Of a DNA stretch of 16,561 nt, positions 1-5,905 are shown piece after piece; position 1 is the stretch's first letter, and each line of letters starts with the position of its first letter. The stretch covers positions 1 through 16,561 of the forward strand of contig DTSX01000098.1 of assembly GCA_012965065.1 (NCBI GenBank). Direction: 5' to 3'. Position numbers and translations under genes: made by a program. Under the pieces are notes generated by a model that saw only the letters and a list, made by a program, of their open reading frames with translations, had not been told where the DNA came from and made no database searches. The DNA is from Gammaproteobacteria bacterium (lineage in GTDB: Bacteria > Pseudomonadota > Gammaproteobacteria > Steroidobacterales > UBA11654).

Positions 1-2
1 GC

Positions 3-92
3 CGAGCAAATTTTGCTAACGCTGGTGGACCCAGAGTGGAAAATTTGCATAAATCCTTTGACGTTGCTAGAGATTGGATAAAAAATCTTTAA
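3..92 (+). CDS. 3' end of an upstream gene (partial, unidentified)
   Basis: An open frame enters from the left edge and ends in TAA at 90-92. It encodes 29 residues with a mixed, hydrophilic, amphipathic composition, ending in ARDWIKNL, as expected for a real C-terminus. I do not recognise the family. Frame 1 (ending at 81) and one minus-strand frame are also open here, so the choice of frame is a judgement. The stop lies 41 bases before tRNA-Ser, leaving room for a tRNA promoter. Confidence 0.4.
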   Translation, partial: RANFANAGGPRVENLHKSFDVARDWIKNL

Positions 93-115
93 GTCCTTTT
101 TATATACTCTATAAT
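88..115 (+). promoter_or_regulatory. Putative promoter of tRNA-Ser
   Basis: A perfect TATAAT -10 box lies at 110-115, with a weak -35-like TTTAAG at 88-93 (16-base spacer). The -10 box ends 18 bases before the tRNA 5' end, so transcription would start about 12 bases upstream of the mature tRNA. The -35 match is poor, and its first bases overlap the end of the proposed upstream gene. Confidence 0.45.
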
Positions 116-133
116 TCATACAAATAAAGATTT

Positions 134-224
134 GGAGAGGTGGCTGAGTGGCTGAAAGCGCTCCCCTGCTAAGGGAGTATACGTTTATAGCGTATCGAGG
201 GTTCGAATCCCTCCCTCTCCGCCA
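134..224 (+). tRNA. tRNA-Ser (anticodon GCT)
   Basis: This is a complete class II tRNA. The acceptor stem GGAGAGG (134-140) pairs with CCTCTCC (214-220). The anticodon stem CTCCC/GGGAG flanks the loop CTGCTAA, giving anticodon GCT (168-170), which reads AGC and AGU. A long variable arm typical of tRNA-Ser follows. The T arm is GAGGG, loop TTCGAAT, CCCTC (197-213). The discriminator is G221 and CCA is encoded at 222-224. The 3' end is the left boundary of a 2.3-kb islet: its last 19 bases recur at 2511-2529. Confidence 0.97.
206..224 (+). repeat. Direct repeat, left copy (att-like, in tRNA-Ser 3' end)
   Basis: This 19-base copy covers the T-loop end, the 3' T-stem and acceptor strands and CCA of the intact tRNA-Ser. 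It is identical to 2511-2529. The start-to-start distance between copies is 2305 bases. Confidence 0.85.
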
Positions 225-230
225 GACTCT

Positions 231-833
231 CTAAAACTTCTTTCCATTCTTATCAAAATATTCCCAACTAGCATCACGCGTTCCATCTTTAGTATATTTT
301 CCTCTTACCCACAGTTGGCCATTGTCATGATAGGATTCCCAAATACCAACCCTTAACCCCTTTTTGTAATTTCCTTTTTCGCTTAATTTGCCGTTGTCAT
401 GAAATGACTCCCAATAGCCATCTTTCTTACCATCTTTGTAGTTATTTCTTTTTTTAATTACTTGGGGGGATTTTTCATGCTCTTTTGCTGTAAACAACAA
501 AATAGCTTCTTGTAGAGATCTTGTGCTTTCGTCTAATGACCTGTGCATTTCATCAAGTTTTTTAATTAGTTCATCTGTCTCTTCTTTGAATGCTGGGCCT
601 TTTTTTTCTGTTTCTGTTTTAAAAACTGAGCTCATATCAGTTGAGCCTAATCCAAATTTAACCATGACTCCTTTAATTTCAAATATGAGTGTTAATAAAA
701 TCTCATCAACTTCTTTATTCTCATAAATGTAATTTGTACGTGCTGATAATTTACCAATGGATTGAATATTCCATACAGCGTTCTTTAGTCTTTTGGGGTA
801 CAGCTTTTTAAATCTTTCTCTTCGATTCGCCAT
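231..833 (-). CDS. MORN-repeat protein with unknown N-terminal domain
   Basis: The 200-residue protein has two parts. Residues about 132-200 hold three MORN_2-type repeats built on a Y-K-x-G-x-x-x-G-x-W-E-x-x-x-x-N-G-x-L pattern (132-154, 156-178, and a looser 180-200). This pattern is found in YwqK-type antitoxin-like and other MORN proteins that bind partners or membranes. Residues 1-65 form a basic, helical domain I cannot name, and 83-118 look like a coiled coil. There is no signal peptide or membrane segment, so it is probably cytoplasmic. The stop lies 6 bases from the tRNA-Ser 3' end. The gene is very AT-rich (18 G/C in 421-480) and sits inside the tRNA-bounded islet. A defence or toxin/antitoxin role is possible but not shown. 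Confidence 0.8.
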   Translation of the reverse strand: MANRRERFKKLYPKRLKNAVWNIQSIGKLSARTNYIYENKEVDEILLTLIFEIKGVMVKFGLGSTDMSSVFKTETEKKGPAFKEETDELIKKLDEMHRSLDESTRSLQEAILLFTAKEHEKSPQVIKKRNNYKDGKKDGYWESFHDNGKLSEKGNYKKGLRVGIWESYHDNGQLWVRGKYTKDGTRDASWEYFDKNGKKF

Positions 834-918
834 TTATAAAATATATATAATAAAAATGTATATAAAATATTATACATAAATAATATATATAGTATAAAAG
901 TTAAGAGCTTTAAATTAA
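834..918. other. Extremely AT-rich spacer inside the islet
   Basis: This spacer separates the MORN gene start from the amidohydrolase stop. Only 2 of the 50 bases from 841 to 890 are G or C. It contains many overlapping TATA-like words on both strands and very probably carries the promoter of the MORN gene, but no single -10/-35 pair can be singled out. Confidence 0.5.
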
Positions 919-2379
919 TTACCGATGTGGTATTGCTGGCCTCAATGGTTCAATATGCAGTTCCCAAGTAGCATGATCATCGGGTCCTTGGGGTCCGATC
1001 ATGCCTTCCGCTGACTTTAGCAGTGTTTCCGGGTAATAGATTGCACCATCTTTAATTACGAATTGGATATTTCGTGTAGTTTTAATATCTTCAAACGGAT
1101 TACCCTTGGTGACGAAGAGATCAGCCAGTTTTCCGGGTTCTATGGACCCAAGTTTGTCTCCTATACCAAGTGCATTAGCGCCGTTGATTGTGGCTGCTTT
1201 CAGTACGGCAATATTTGGTAAACCCGCGTGCACCATTGCCAGGAGTTCACGATGGAATGCAAACCCTGGTAACAACGTCGTATAAACCGGCTCATCGGTG
1301 CCTACGATGAGAAGATTCTCACCGCCGGATTCATAAAGTTTGTTCAATTCGAGCACGCGCTGTGTATATTCGGCCACGTCTGATTCCGGTGGCGGGTCGC
1401 CTCGTTTCTCGAGCAATGCCTGAGCATAGGGGGTGAAGTATTTCCCCTCATTGGTCCAAACCATGTCTGTTCCGAGTTCTTTTCGTAGATTGATTCCACC
1501 GTACATCTGCAAGTTGGCGTCATAATACACCTGGTGTTTGAGAATCAGATCGATCATCTGCTCCATCTCAGCGCTTTCCTGGCCACCACTTCCCAATGTA
1601 ATCTGATGCTCAAGACGATCAAGCCCCATCAGGATCGCGTCTCTCGGATGCACATCGTATTCGCCTTCGTAATTGGACAGGTGTCCTGTCGTTGTCATGC
1701 CATGTTTGTGAGCTTGCTCGATTAGAATCTTGGTTTCACCGGGTGTTGCCTGTTTAATCTTAATACTGACGACCCCCTGTTCTGCCCATTTATCGACTTC
1801 TGCGCGTATTTCCTCTTCCGTAATATCATTCGGCCAGGCAGAGCAATCGTCCGCGGCTGTTTTAATGCTGTATTCGCATCTGAATCCACCAAAATAAGGA
1901 CCCGACACGAAAAGTCTCGGACCGGTTGCTTTACCACTATCTACCAGGTCCCGCTGCCCAAGAACTCGCTCAGGATAGTACTCACCCGCCGACCAGGTTG
2001 ATGTCACTCCGTTTGCTAGGAATATAATGCCGTTGTAGACAACTTCTTCCACACGACCTACATCGACGAGATCAAAATTGTAGTGTGCATGCAGATCGAT
2101 CATGCCGGGTAAAACCGTTTCCGAGTCGGTCAGATCCACTACGCTGGTTGCCGTAAGAACCTTTCCCTGTAAATCTGCGTCGACTTCAACGATTTTCCCT
2201 CCACGAATCACAATACCCGTATTTTGCCTGCGTGTGTTGCTGATGCCATCGAACAACCAACCACCTCGAATCACGATTTCATCTGAGGGTGGGTCTGACC
2301 ACTGTGCATATGCGGTAGAAAATACCAACAGTAGAATAAGAGCTGCCGTATTGCATAACCTGCTAATTGATAAGTTCAT
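919..2379 (-). CDS. Secreted metal-dependent amidohydrolase (imidazolonepropionase-like)
   Basis: The 486-residue protein starts with a signal peptide (hydrophobic 11-24, likely cleavage after AYA at 25), so it should act in the periplasm or be lipid-free secreted. The mature part is a composite-domain amidohydrolase. The N-terminal strand module is about 32-90. The metal motif is HAH at 97-99, followed by a K-rich strand at 207-209 that could hold the bridging lysine. Further metal ligands are H233 and H258 and the final catalytic aspartate D362 (VGTDEP). The C-terminal GSIEPGKLADLFV module is at 411-423. The family hydrolyses C-N bonds in cyclic amides, dipeptides or similar compounds; the substrate is unknown here. 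It lies in the tRNA-Ser islet and is visibly more GC-rich than its surroundings (35 G/C in 1381-1440), a sign of transfer. The start ATG is supported by the signal peptide that follows it. Confidence 0.9.
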   Translation of the reverse strand: MNLSISRLCNTAALILLLVFSTAYAQWSDPPSDEIVIRGGWLFDGISNTRRQNTGIVIRGGKIVEVDADLQGKVLTATSVVDLTDSETVLPGMIDLHAHYNFDLVDVGRVEEVVYNGIIFLANGVTSTWSAGEYYPERVLGQRDLVDSGKATGPRLFVSGPYFGGFRCEYSIKTAADDCSAWPNDITEEEIRAEVDKWAEQGVVSIKIKQATPGETKILIEQAHKHGMTTTGHLSNYEGEYDVHPRDAILMGLDRLEHQITLGSGGQESAEMEQMIDLILKHQVYYDANLQMYGGINLRKELGTDMVWTNEGKYFTPYAQALLEKRGDPPPESDVAEYTQRVLELNKLYESGGENLLIVGTDEPVYTTLLPGFAFHRELLAMVHAGLPNIAVLKAATINGANALGIGDKLGSIEPGKLADLFVTKGNPFEDIKTTRNIQFVIKDGAIYYPETLLKSAEGMIGPQGPDDHATWELHIEPLRPAIPHR

Positions 2380-2408
2380 TGTTTCATCTCAATTGATGTG
2401 GTTTCTCT

Positions 2409-2436
2409 ATTTTCTACGTTATAAGTAAATAGTCAA
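2409..2436 (-). promoter_or_regulatory. Possible promoter of the amidohydrolase gene
   Basis: Read on the minus strand, a TTGACT box (2436-2431) is followed after 16 bases by AAAATA (2414-2409). The distance to the ATG at 2379 suits a short leader. The -10 match is weak, so this is only a candidate. Confidence 0.3.
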
Positions 2437-2478
2437 ATAATCACTTATGTATTTAGAAACTCATATAAAATAGGGGCT

Positions 2479-2529
2479 GGAGAGTCATAGGGAATCAATT
2501 TAGGGGTTTAAATCCCTCCCTCTCCGCCA
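2479..2529 (+). pseudogene. Decayed tRNA-Ser remnant at the islet's right end
   Basis: The sequence keeps the T-arm and 3' acceptor half of tRNA-Ser. The T-stem/loop is AGGGG, TTTAAAT, CCCTC at 2502-2518, followed by CTCTCC and GCCA. The last 19 bases match the intact gene exactly. A GGAGAG at 2479-2484, equal to the first six bases of the tRNA, could still pair with CTCTCC at 2520-2525. The D arm, anticodon arm and variable arm are missing, and the T-loop has lost its TTCGAAT consensus. It cannot be a working tRNA-Ser. Confidence 0.7.
2511..2529 (+). repeat. Direct repeat, right copy (att-like)
   Basis: The 19 bases AATCCCTCCCTCTCCGCCA are identical to 206-224. Just upstream the match to the tRNA decays (GGGTT is shared, then substitutions), so this copy ends at the CCA, which is usual for tRNA 3'-end attachment sites. 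Confidence 0.85.
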
Positions 2530-2539
2530 AGTAAAGACT

Positions 2540-3820
2540 ATGAGCTACGCCAATATTAAACCAAAACTGGACATACCTAGAGGCCAAGTCTTGTCATTGT
2601 TAAAGGCATTTTTCTTTTTTTTCAGTGTCTTGTGTTCATGGTACGTCATAAGACCTGTTAGAAACGAAATGGCGGTGCAAGCTGGGCTGGAAAATCTTCC
2701 TGTTTTACTCTCCATTGTTCTTTTAGTAATGCTGTTAGCGAATCCCATTTATTCCTGGCTTGTGTCAAAGGTAAAGAAGGATAGGATTGTTCTTTACACC
2801 TATTTATTTTTTATTCTGAATCTTTTGTGTTTTCTACTGGGTTGGAATTTCTTGGACGAGTCGGGTAGAGCACGGATTGCCAAAGTTTTTTACATCTGGT
2901 GCAACGTTTACTCATTTTTTGTTGTTTCAATTTTTTGGGTATCAATGATTAATTTCTTCCAGAGCCACGAAGCTAAAAAATACTTTGGGATTATCAGTGC
3001 AGGAGGATCATTGGGTGCGTTTACAGGCTCATCAGTCGCCCGGTATTTCTCCACCGAGATTTGTGGCACTGCATCGATGTCTGATTGGGGTCCTTTTAGC
3101 CTGATTGTTGTGTCCGTTGTTGCTCTGAGCATTGCGATGATCTTAAGTTTGGGATTCAAACCCAAAGCAAATCATCCCAGCAACATGGAGGAGCCAGAAG
3201 AAATATTGGGTGGGTCTTGGATGGATCCTTTCCGCAGTGTGTTTAGTGCTCCTTCAGTTAGAAACCTAACCTTGTATATGATTCTTTGGACTTCAGTGAT
3301 GACAATTGGATGGATGGTTGCCTTGGACATCATTCAGAACTGGTCATCCGATTCATGCGAGAGAACCGCATTTTTTGCCCGCATCGAACAAATCGTTACC
3401 CCATTGACCTTAATCTGCCAATTTTTTATCACCTCTTATATTCTGAGGAAAATTGGTATTGCAGCGGTCTTGATTGCGTATGGTTTTCTGTTATTTGCCG
3501 GTCTGGTTGCCTATGCCACATTTCCTGTATTCACCACGGTATTAGTAGTCGTCTGTATCTTGAGGGTTTTTGAATATGGGTTCAATAAGCCAGCACGTGA
3601 GACCATATTTACGGTATTAAAGAAGCAGGAACGATATAAGTCAACGGTTTTCATGGATACTTTTTTTGCCAGATCAGGAGAAGCAATGGGGAGCTGGTTT
3701 GCCGTTAAGGGCATGCTCATCTTGGGTCTTTCGTCTTTATCTGCAGCATGGGGTGCACTTCCTCTGGCCGTTTTGCTGTCCTGGGTTGGATACCAAACAA
3801 CTAAATCCAAAAAAGTTTAA
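2540..3820 (+). CDS. Multi-pass membrane transporter, MFS / nucleotide-exchanger-like
   Basis: The 426-residue protein is strongly hydrophobic with about 12 membrane segments. Conserved features include WYVIRPVRNEMA at 34-45 at the end of the first helix and an FFQSHEAKKYFGIISAGGSLGA stretch around 139-160. This arrangement is typical of the MFS-related group often annotated as NTP/NDP exchange transporter or simply MFS transporter in Proteobacteria. The substrate cannot be read from sequence. The gene starts 11 bases after the tRNA-like right end of the islet. Upstream I see only a weak ribosome-binding sequence (AAGTAAAG) and a TATAAA box at 2464-2469 without a convincing -35. Before the islet inserted, it was probably co-transcribed with tRNA-Ser. 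Confidence 0.85.
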   Translation: MSYANIKPKLDIPRGQVLSLLKAFFFFFSVLCSWYVIRPVRNEMAVQAGLENLPVLLSIVLLVMLLANPIYSWLVSKVKKDRIVLYTYLFFILNLLCFLLGWNFLDESGRARIAKVFYIWCNVYSFFVVSIFWVSMINFFQSHEAKKYFGIISAGGSLGAFTGSSVARYFSTEICGTASMSDWGPFSLIVVSVVALSIAMILSLGFKPKANHPSNMEEPEEILGGSWMDPFRSVFSAPSVRNLTLYMILWTSVMTIGWMVALDIIQNWSSDSCERTAFFARIEQIVTPLTLICQFFITSYILRKIGIAAVLIAYGFLLFAGLVAYATFPVFTTVLVVVCILRVFEYGFNKPARETIFTVLKKQERYKSTVFMDTFFARSGEAMGSWFAVKGMLILGLSSLSAAWGALPLAVLLSWVGYQTTKSKKV

Positions 3821-3837
3821 AGTCACTTTTATTGAAC

Positions 3838-3865
3838 AAAAAAAAACAGAGCCAGAGGCTCTGTT
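3838..3865 (-). terminator. Rho-independent terminator, minus strand
   Basis: A perfect 9-bp stem AACAGAGCC/GGCTCTGTT (3845-3853 with 3857-3865) has a 3-base loop. On the minus strand it runs into nine T (3846-3838). On the plus strand no T run follows, so it is not a good terminator for the 2540-3820 transporter gene. Confidence 0.85.
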
Positions 3866-4068
3866 CTCAGTCGAGTCCTTTAGGTGTCTGAAGTGAGATT
3901 TTTTCTTCAGCTCCTTACTCGATTTCTCTTTTCGAGTTTGGTGGGAGTCGGCTTTTGTTATTGCTAGCTTCTCTAGCCGTCTTCGCTTTCACCCTTTAGG
4001 TCTCTTTCTCTTTTCGACTCTTCTTTCGGTTTCTGCACTCACCTTCCGATCGGTCTCTTGAGATGGGT
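3838..4068 (-). ncRNA. Candidate structured small RNA (about 230 nt)
   Basis: No coding frame fits this stretch, yet it carries a minus-strand promoter, a strong minus-strand terminator and many paired elements. These include a 5' helix ACCC+TCTC with GAGA+GGGT (4068-4060 with 4004-3991), GAGTCG/CGACTC (3945-3950 with 4015-4020), GCTAG/CTAGC (3963-3977), ACTCGA/TCGAGT (3917-3937) and CTGAAG/CTTCAG (3888-3910). The transcript is purine-rich with GAAA-type loops. Two motifs are duplicated: the 13-mer TCGAAAAGAGAAA (plus coordinates 4005-4017 and 3923-3935) and ACCTAAAGG (3993-4001 and 3877-3885). It does not resemble 6S RNA, tmRNA, RNase P RNA, SRP RNA or CsrB by the motifs I know. The neighbouring genes point away from it or converge on it, so the terminator has no protein gene to serve. 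Confidence 0.55.
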
Positions 4069-4071
4069 TAA

Positions 4072-4099
4072 ATGTTACTGGGAGGTAGTTTTTTTTCAA
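4072..4099 (-). promoter_or_regulatory. Putative promoter of the candidate small RNA
   Basis: On the minus strand TTGAAA (4099-4094) and TAACAT (4077-4072) are separated by 16 bases. Transcription would start near 4068-4065, exactly where the proposed 5' helix (ACCC) begins. The -35 box matches consensus at 5 of 6 positions and the -10 box at 4 of 6. Confidence 0.5.
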
Positions 4100-4409
4100 G
4101 ACTTTTAATACAAAAAATATAAAAAAATCTAAGAATATTTTTTGTGTCCTATTTCACAATTGCTTTTAGTTTAAGAACTGTTTCTAACTAACTGAATTTT
4201 AAAAAAATAAAATCAGAAGAAATTCATTATTTGTCCTATGGCAGTTTTATGGTACTAACCTTTTGTTTGATTTTAATGCGTAAAAATGCGCAAAAATAAT
4301 CTCACAAAAAATGATTTTCTATTTTCTTTAGCAAATTCATTTGTTGATATTTTTGCAAAAGGTAACTGAATTCTTTGACTCAAATTCGTTTACAATGGGG
4401 TTTTTGGTG
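4100..4409. other. AT-rich gene-free leader region before pxpA
   Basis: Apart from the promoter end at 4094-4099, no gene is visible here. It is dominated by A and T runs and contains a 10-base tandem repeat (4275-4294), a TTGATA (4344-4349) and a TACAAT -10-like box (4391-4396) that may belong to the pxp promoter, though neither has a well-spaced partner. Confidence 0.5.
4275..4294 (+). repeat. Two tandem 10-base units upstream of pxpA
   Basis: AATGCGTAAA and AATGCGCAAA lie back to back, differing at one base. The period of 10 is close to one helical turn, as expected for a protein-binding direct repeat. They lie about 115-135 bases before the likely pxpA start. A regulatory role is inference. 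Confidence 0.35.
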
Positions 4410-5204
4410 ATGCAAAAAAATTTAGTAGCCATGATACCTAAGCAACTGACAATCGATCTCAATGCTGATTTGGGTGAATATCAAACTGAAAATCAGTATT
4501 TTCTTGAATGTCAAATTCTCAATCACATTAGTACTTGCAACATTGCCTGTGGAGGCCATACCGGTGATGAAGAAAGCATGAAAAAAATTATTATTGCTTG
4601 CAAAGAAAAAGGTGTTGCTATCGGTGCACACCCCTCCTATCCAGACCCAGAGGGATTTGGTAGGCAAAAAATGAAGATTGATGAATCCACTTTAAAAAAA
4701 TCTCTAATTGATCAAGTTTGCTCTTTTTTAAATGTGTCCGAAGCGTTAAATGTTCCAGCTTCTCATGTAAAACTTCATGGGCGTCTTTACAACGATGCAG
4801 CAAGCAACAGTAACTTGGCTTATTTATTGATCAGTGTGGTCAATGAGATCAACCCAGATCTCTTTATAGTTGGGCCACCCAATTCAATTTTGGCGGACGT
4901 GGCAAAAAAATCTGGGTCCAGCTTTGTGGGTGAGGCCTTCCTAGATAGACGCTACAAAGACGACGGTTCGCTTGTGAATCGTGGTCATTCAGGGGCAGTT
5001 TTAGAGACCATAACTGAACGCTGCGAACAAGCTGAAAGCATTGTTTGTAACTGGACAGTGAAGACAGAAAGCGAACGATTCATCGACATCCAGGCCGAAA
5101 CGTTGTGCCTTCATGCGGACAGTTCCGATGCATTGAAAACAGCTCAAATGGTTCGCTTACTTTTTGAAAGCAAAAATATTGAAATCAAGAGTTTTGCTGC
5201 ATGA
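4410..5204 (+). CDS. pxpA: 5-oxoprolinase subunit PxpA (LamB/YcsF family)
   Basis: PxpA works with PxpB and PxpC in the cytoplasm to open 5-oxoproline (pyroglutamate) to glutamate using ATP. Family motifs in order are DLNADLGE (16-23), NIACGGHTGD (44-53), GAHPSYPD (72-79), HVKLHGRLYN (119-128) and the later FLDRRYKDDGSLVNRGHSGA. From this start the protein has 264 residues; the E. coli protein has 244. The frame is open upstream to a TTG at 4341, but homologues begin just before DLNADLGE, so the real start is 4410 (ATG with GGGG nine bases upstream) or the ATG at 4431. The stop overlaps the pxpB start as ATGA, indicating translational coupling. Confidence 0.93.
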   Translation: MQKNLVAMIPKQLTIDLNADLGEYQTENQYFLECQILNHISTCNIACGGHTGDEESMKKIIIACKEKGVAIGAHPSYPDPEGFGRQKMKIDESTLKKSLIDQVCSFLNVSEALNVPASHVKLHGRLYNDAASNSNLAYLLISVVNEINPDLFIVGPPNSILADVAKKSGSSFVGEAFLDRRYKDDGSLVNRGHSGAVLETITERCEQAESIVCNWTVKTESERFIDIQAETLCLHADSSDALKTAQMVRLLFESKNIEIKSFAA

Positions 5205-5905
5205 AAAAAAATTTTAAACCATCCATAACTCAATTTGGTGATGATGCCTTTCTGGTAAGAGCTGAAGCCAAAGAATTGCAGGGTAAGTTAAATGAATACA
5301 TTCTTGCACTCGCAAAATATCTCAGGAGATTTGAAGGCACGTGGATCGATGTTATTTCTGCTGAAGAGTCTTTTGCAGTCAGATTTAACCCTCTTGAAAT
5401 ATCTGTTGCAAACGCTTACAAACAGTTAGATGAAAAGATAGATGCATTCAATTTTCAAAAATCCAATCAAAACCACCCAATCGTCAATATCCCTGTTTGT
5501 TATTCGGATGGATTTGCCCCGGACTTGCAAATTGTTGCTCAAGAAAAATCATTGAGTATCGATGACGTGGTAGAACAACATACGAGTGTTACCTATCGGG
5601 TGACTGTGATTGGTTTTACTCCCGGTTTTGCTTATTTGGGAGATTTGCCAGAAGCTTTATTTATGCCACGACGTTCTGTTCCTAGGTTGTATCTGCAGCC
5701 CGGATCCATTGGCATCACAGGGCATCGAACCGGTATATATCCTTTAGGAGGCCCGGGCGGTTGGCAAATTATTGGTTGTAGCCCAATGGCCTTATTTGAC
5801 CCCAGTTCAGAAAATCCATTTAAACTTAGTACAGGAATGCGGGTTAAATTTACAGCAATATCACCGGAACAGTTTCACCAATACAAAACCCAGAGAAGAC
5901 AATGA
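5201..5905 (+). CDS. pxpB: 5-oxoprolinase subunit PxpB (KipI-like)
   Basis: The 234-residue cytoplasmic subunit belongs to the allophanate hydrolase subunit 1 / KipI fold. Motifs visible are GFTPGFAYLGDLP (138-150), PRRSVPR (156-162) and the GSIGITG...GGPGGWQIIG stretch (168-192) that forms the core of the family's C-terminal cyclophilin-like domain. Together with PxpC it forms the subunit pair needed for ATP-dependent cleavage of 5-oxoproline. Its start overlaps the pxpA stop by ATGA and its stop overlaps the pxpC start in the same way, so the three genes form one coupled operon. The name rests on both sequence and gene order. The related urea-carboxylase or allophanate systems lack a neighbouring PxpA. 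Confidence 0.93.
   Translation: MKKNFKPSITQFGDDAFLVRAEAKELQGKLNEYILALAKYLRRFEGTWIDVISAEESFAVRFNPLEISVANAYKQLDEKIDAFNFQKSNQNHPIVNIPVCYSDGFAPDLQIVAQEKSLSIDDVVEQHTSVTYRVTVIGFTPGFAYLGDLPEALFMPRRSVPRLYLQPGSIGITGHRTGIYPLGGPGGWQIIGCSPMALFDPSSENPFKLSTGMRVKFTAISPEQFHQYKTQRRQ

Larger units (their letters stand above)
206..2529. mobile_element. tRNA-Ser-bounded integrated islet (no integrase)
   Basis: The segment is bounded by two exact 19-base direct copies of the tRNA-Ser 3' end (206-224 and 2511-2529). This is the arrangement left when a tyrosine-recombinase element inserts into a tRNA gene and rebuilds it at one end. The interior holds only two minus-strand genes, and they differ from each other and from the neighbourhood in base composition. 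No recombinase is visible, so the element is either a decayed remnant or a cassette moved by an enzyme supplied from elsewhere. The boundaries are seen directly; the mechanism is inferred from known tRNA-targeted islands. Confidence 0.7.

Noticed and set aside
3838..3870. Terminator of the 2540-3820 transporter gene
   Set aside because: On the plus strand the hairpin is preceded, not followed, by the homopolymer run, so it fits a minus-strand transcript only.
3893..3999. Short plus-strand hydrophobic frame (L-rich, membrane-like) in the gap after the transporter
   Set aside because: It has no usable start codon or ribosome-binding site. Its hydrophobicity follows from the pyrimidine-rich plus strand, the complement of the purine-rich candidate RNA.
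4046..4053. Palindrome CCGATCGG as an operator
   Set aside because: It lies inside the proposed RNA downstream of its start, is short, and is more simply part of the RNA's structure.
3950..4090. Minus-strand K/R/E-rich short frames in the same gap
   Set aside because: They are broken by stops, lack starts with ribosome-binding sites, and look like by-products of a purine-rich RNA; hairpins and the terminator explain the region better.
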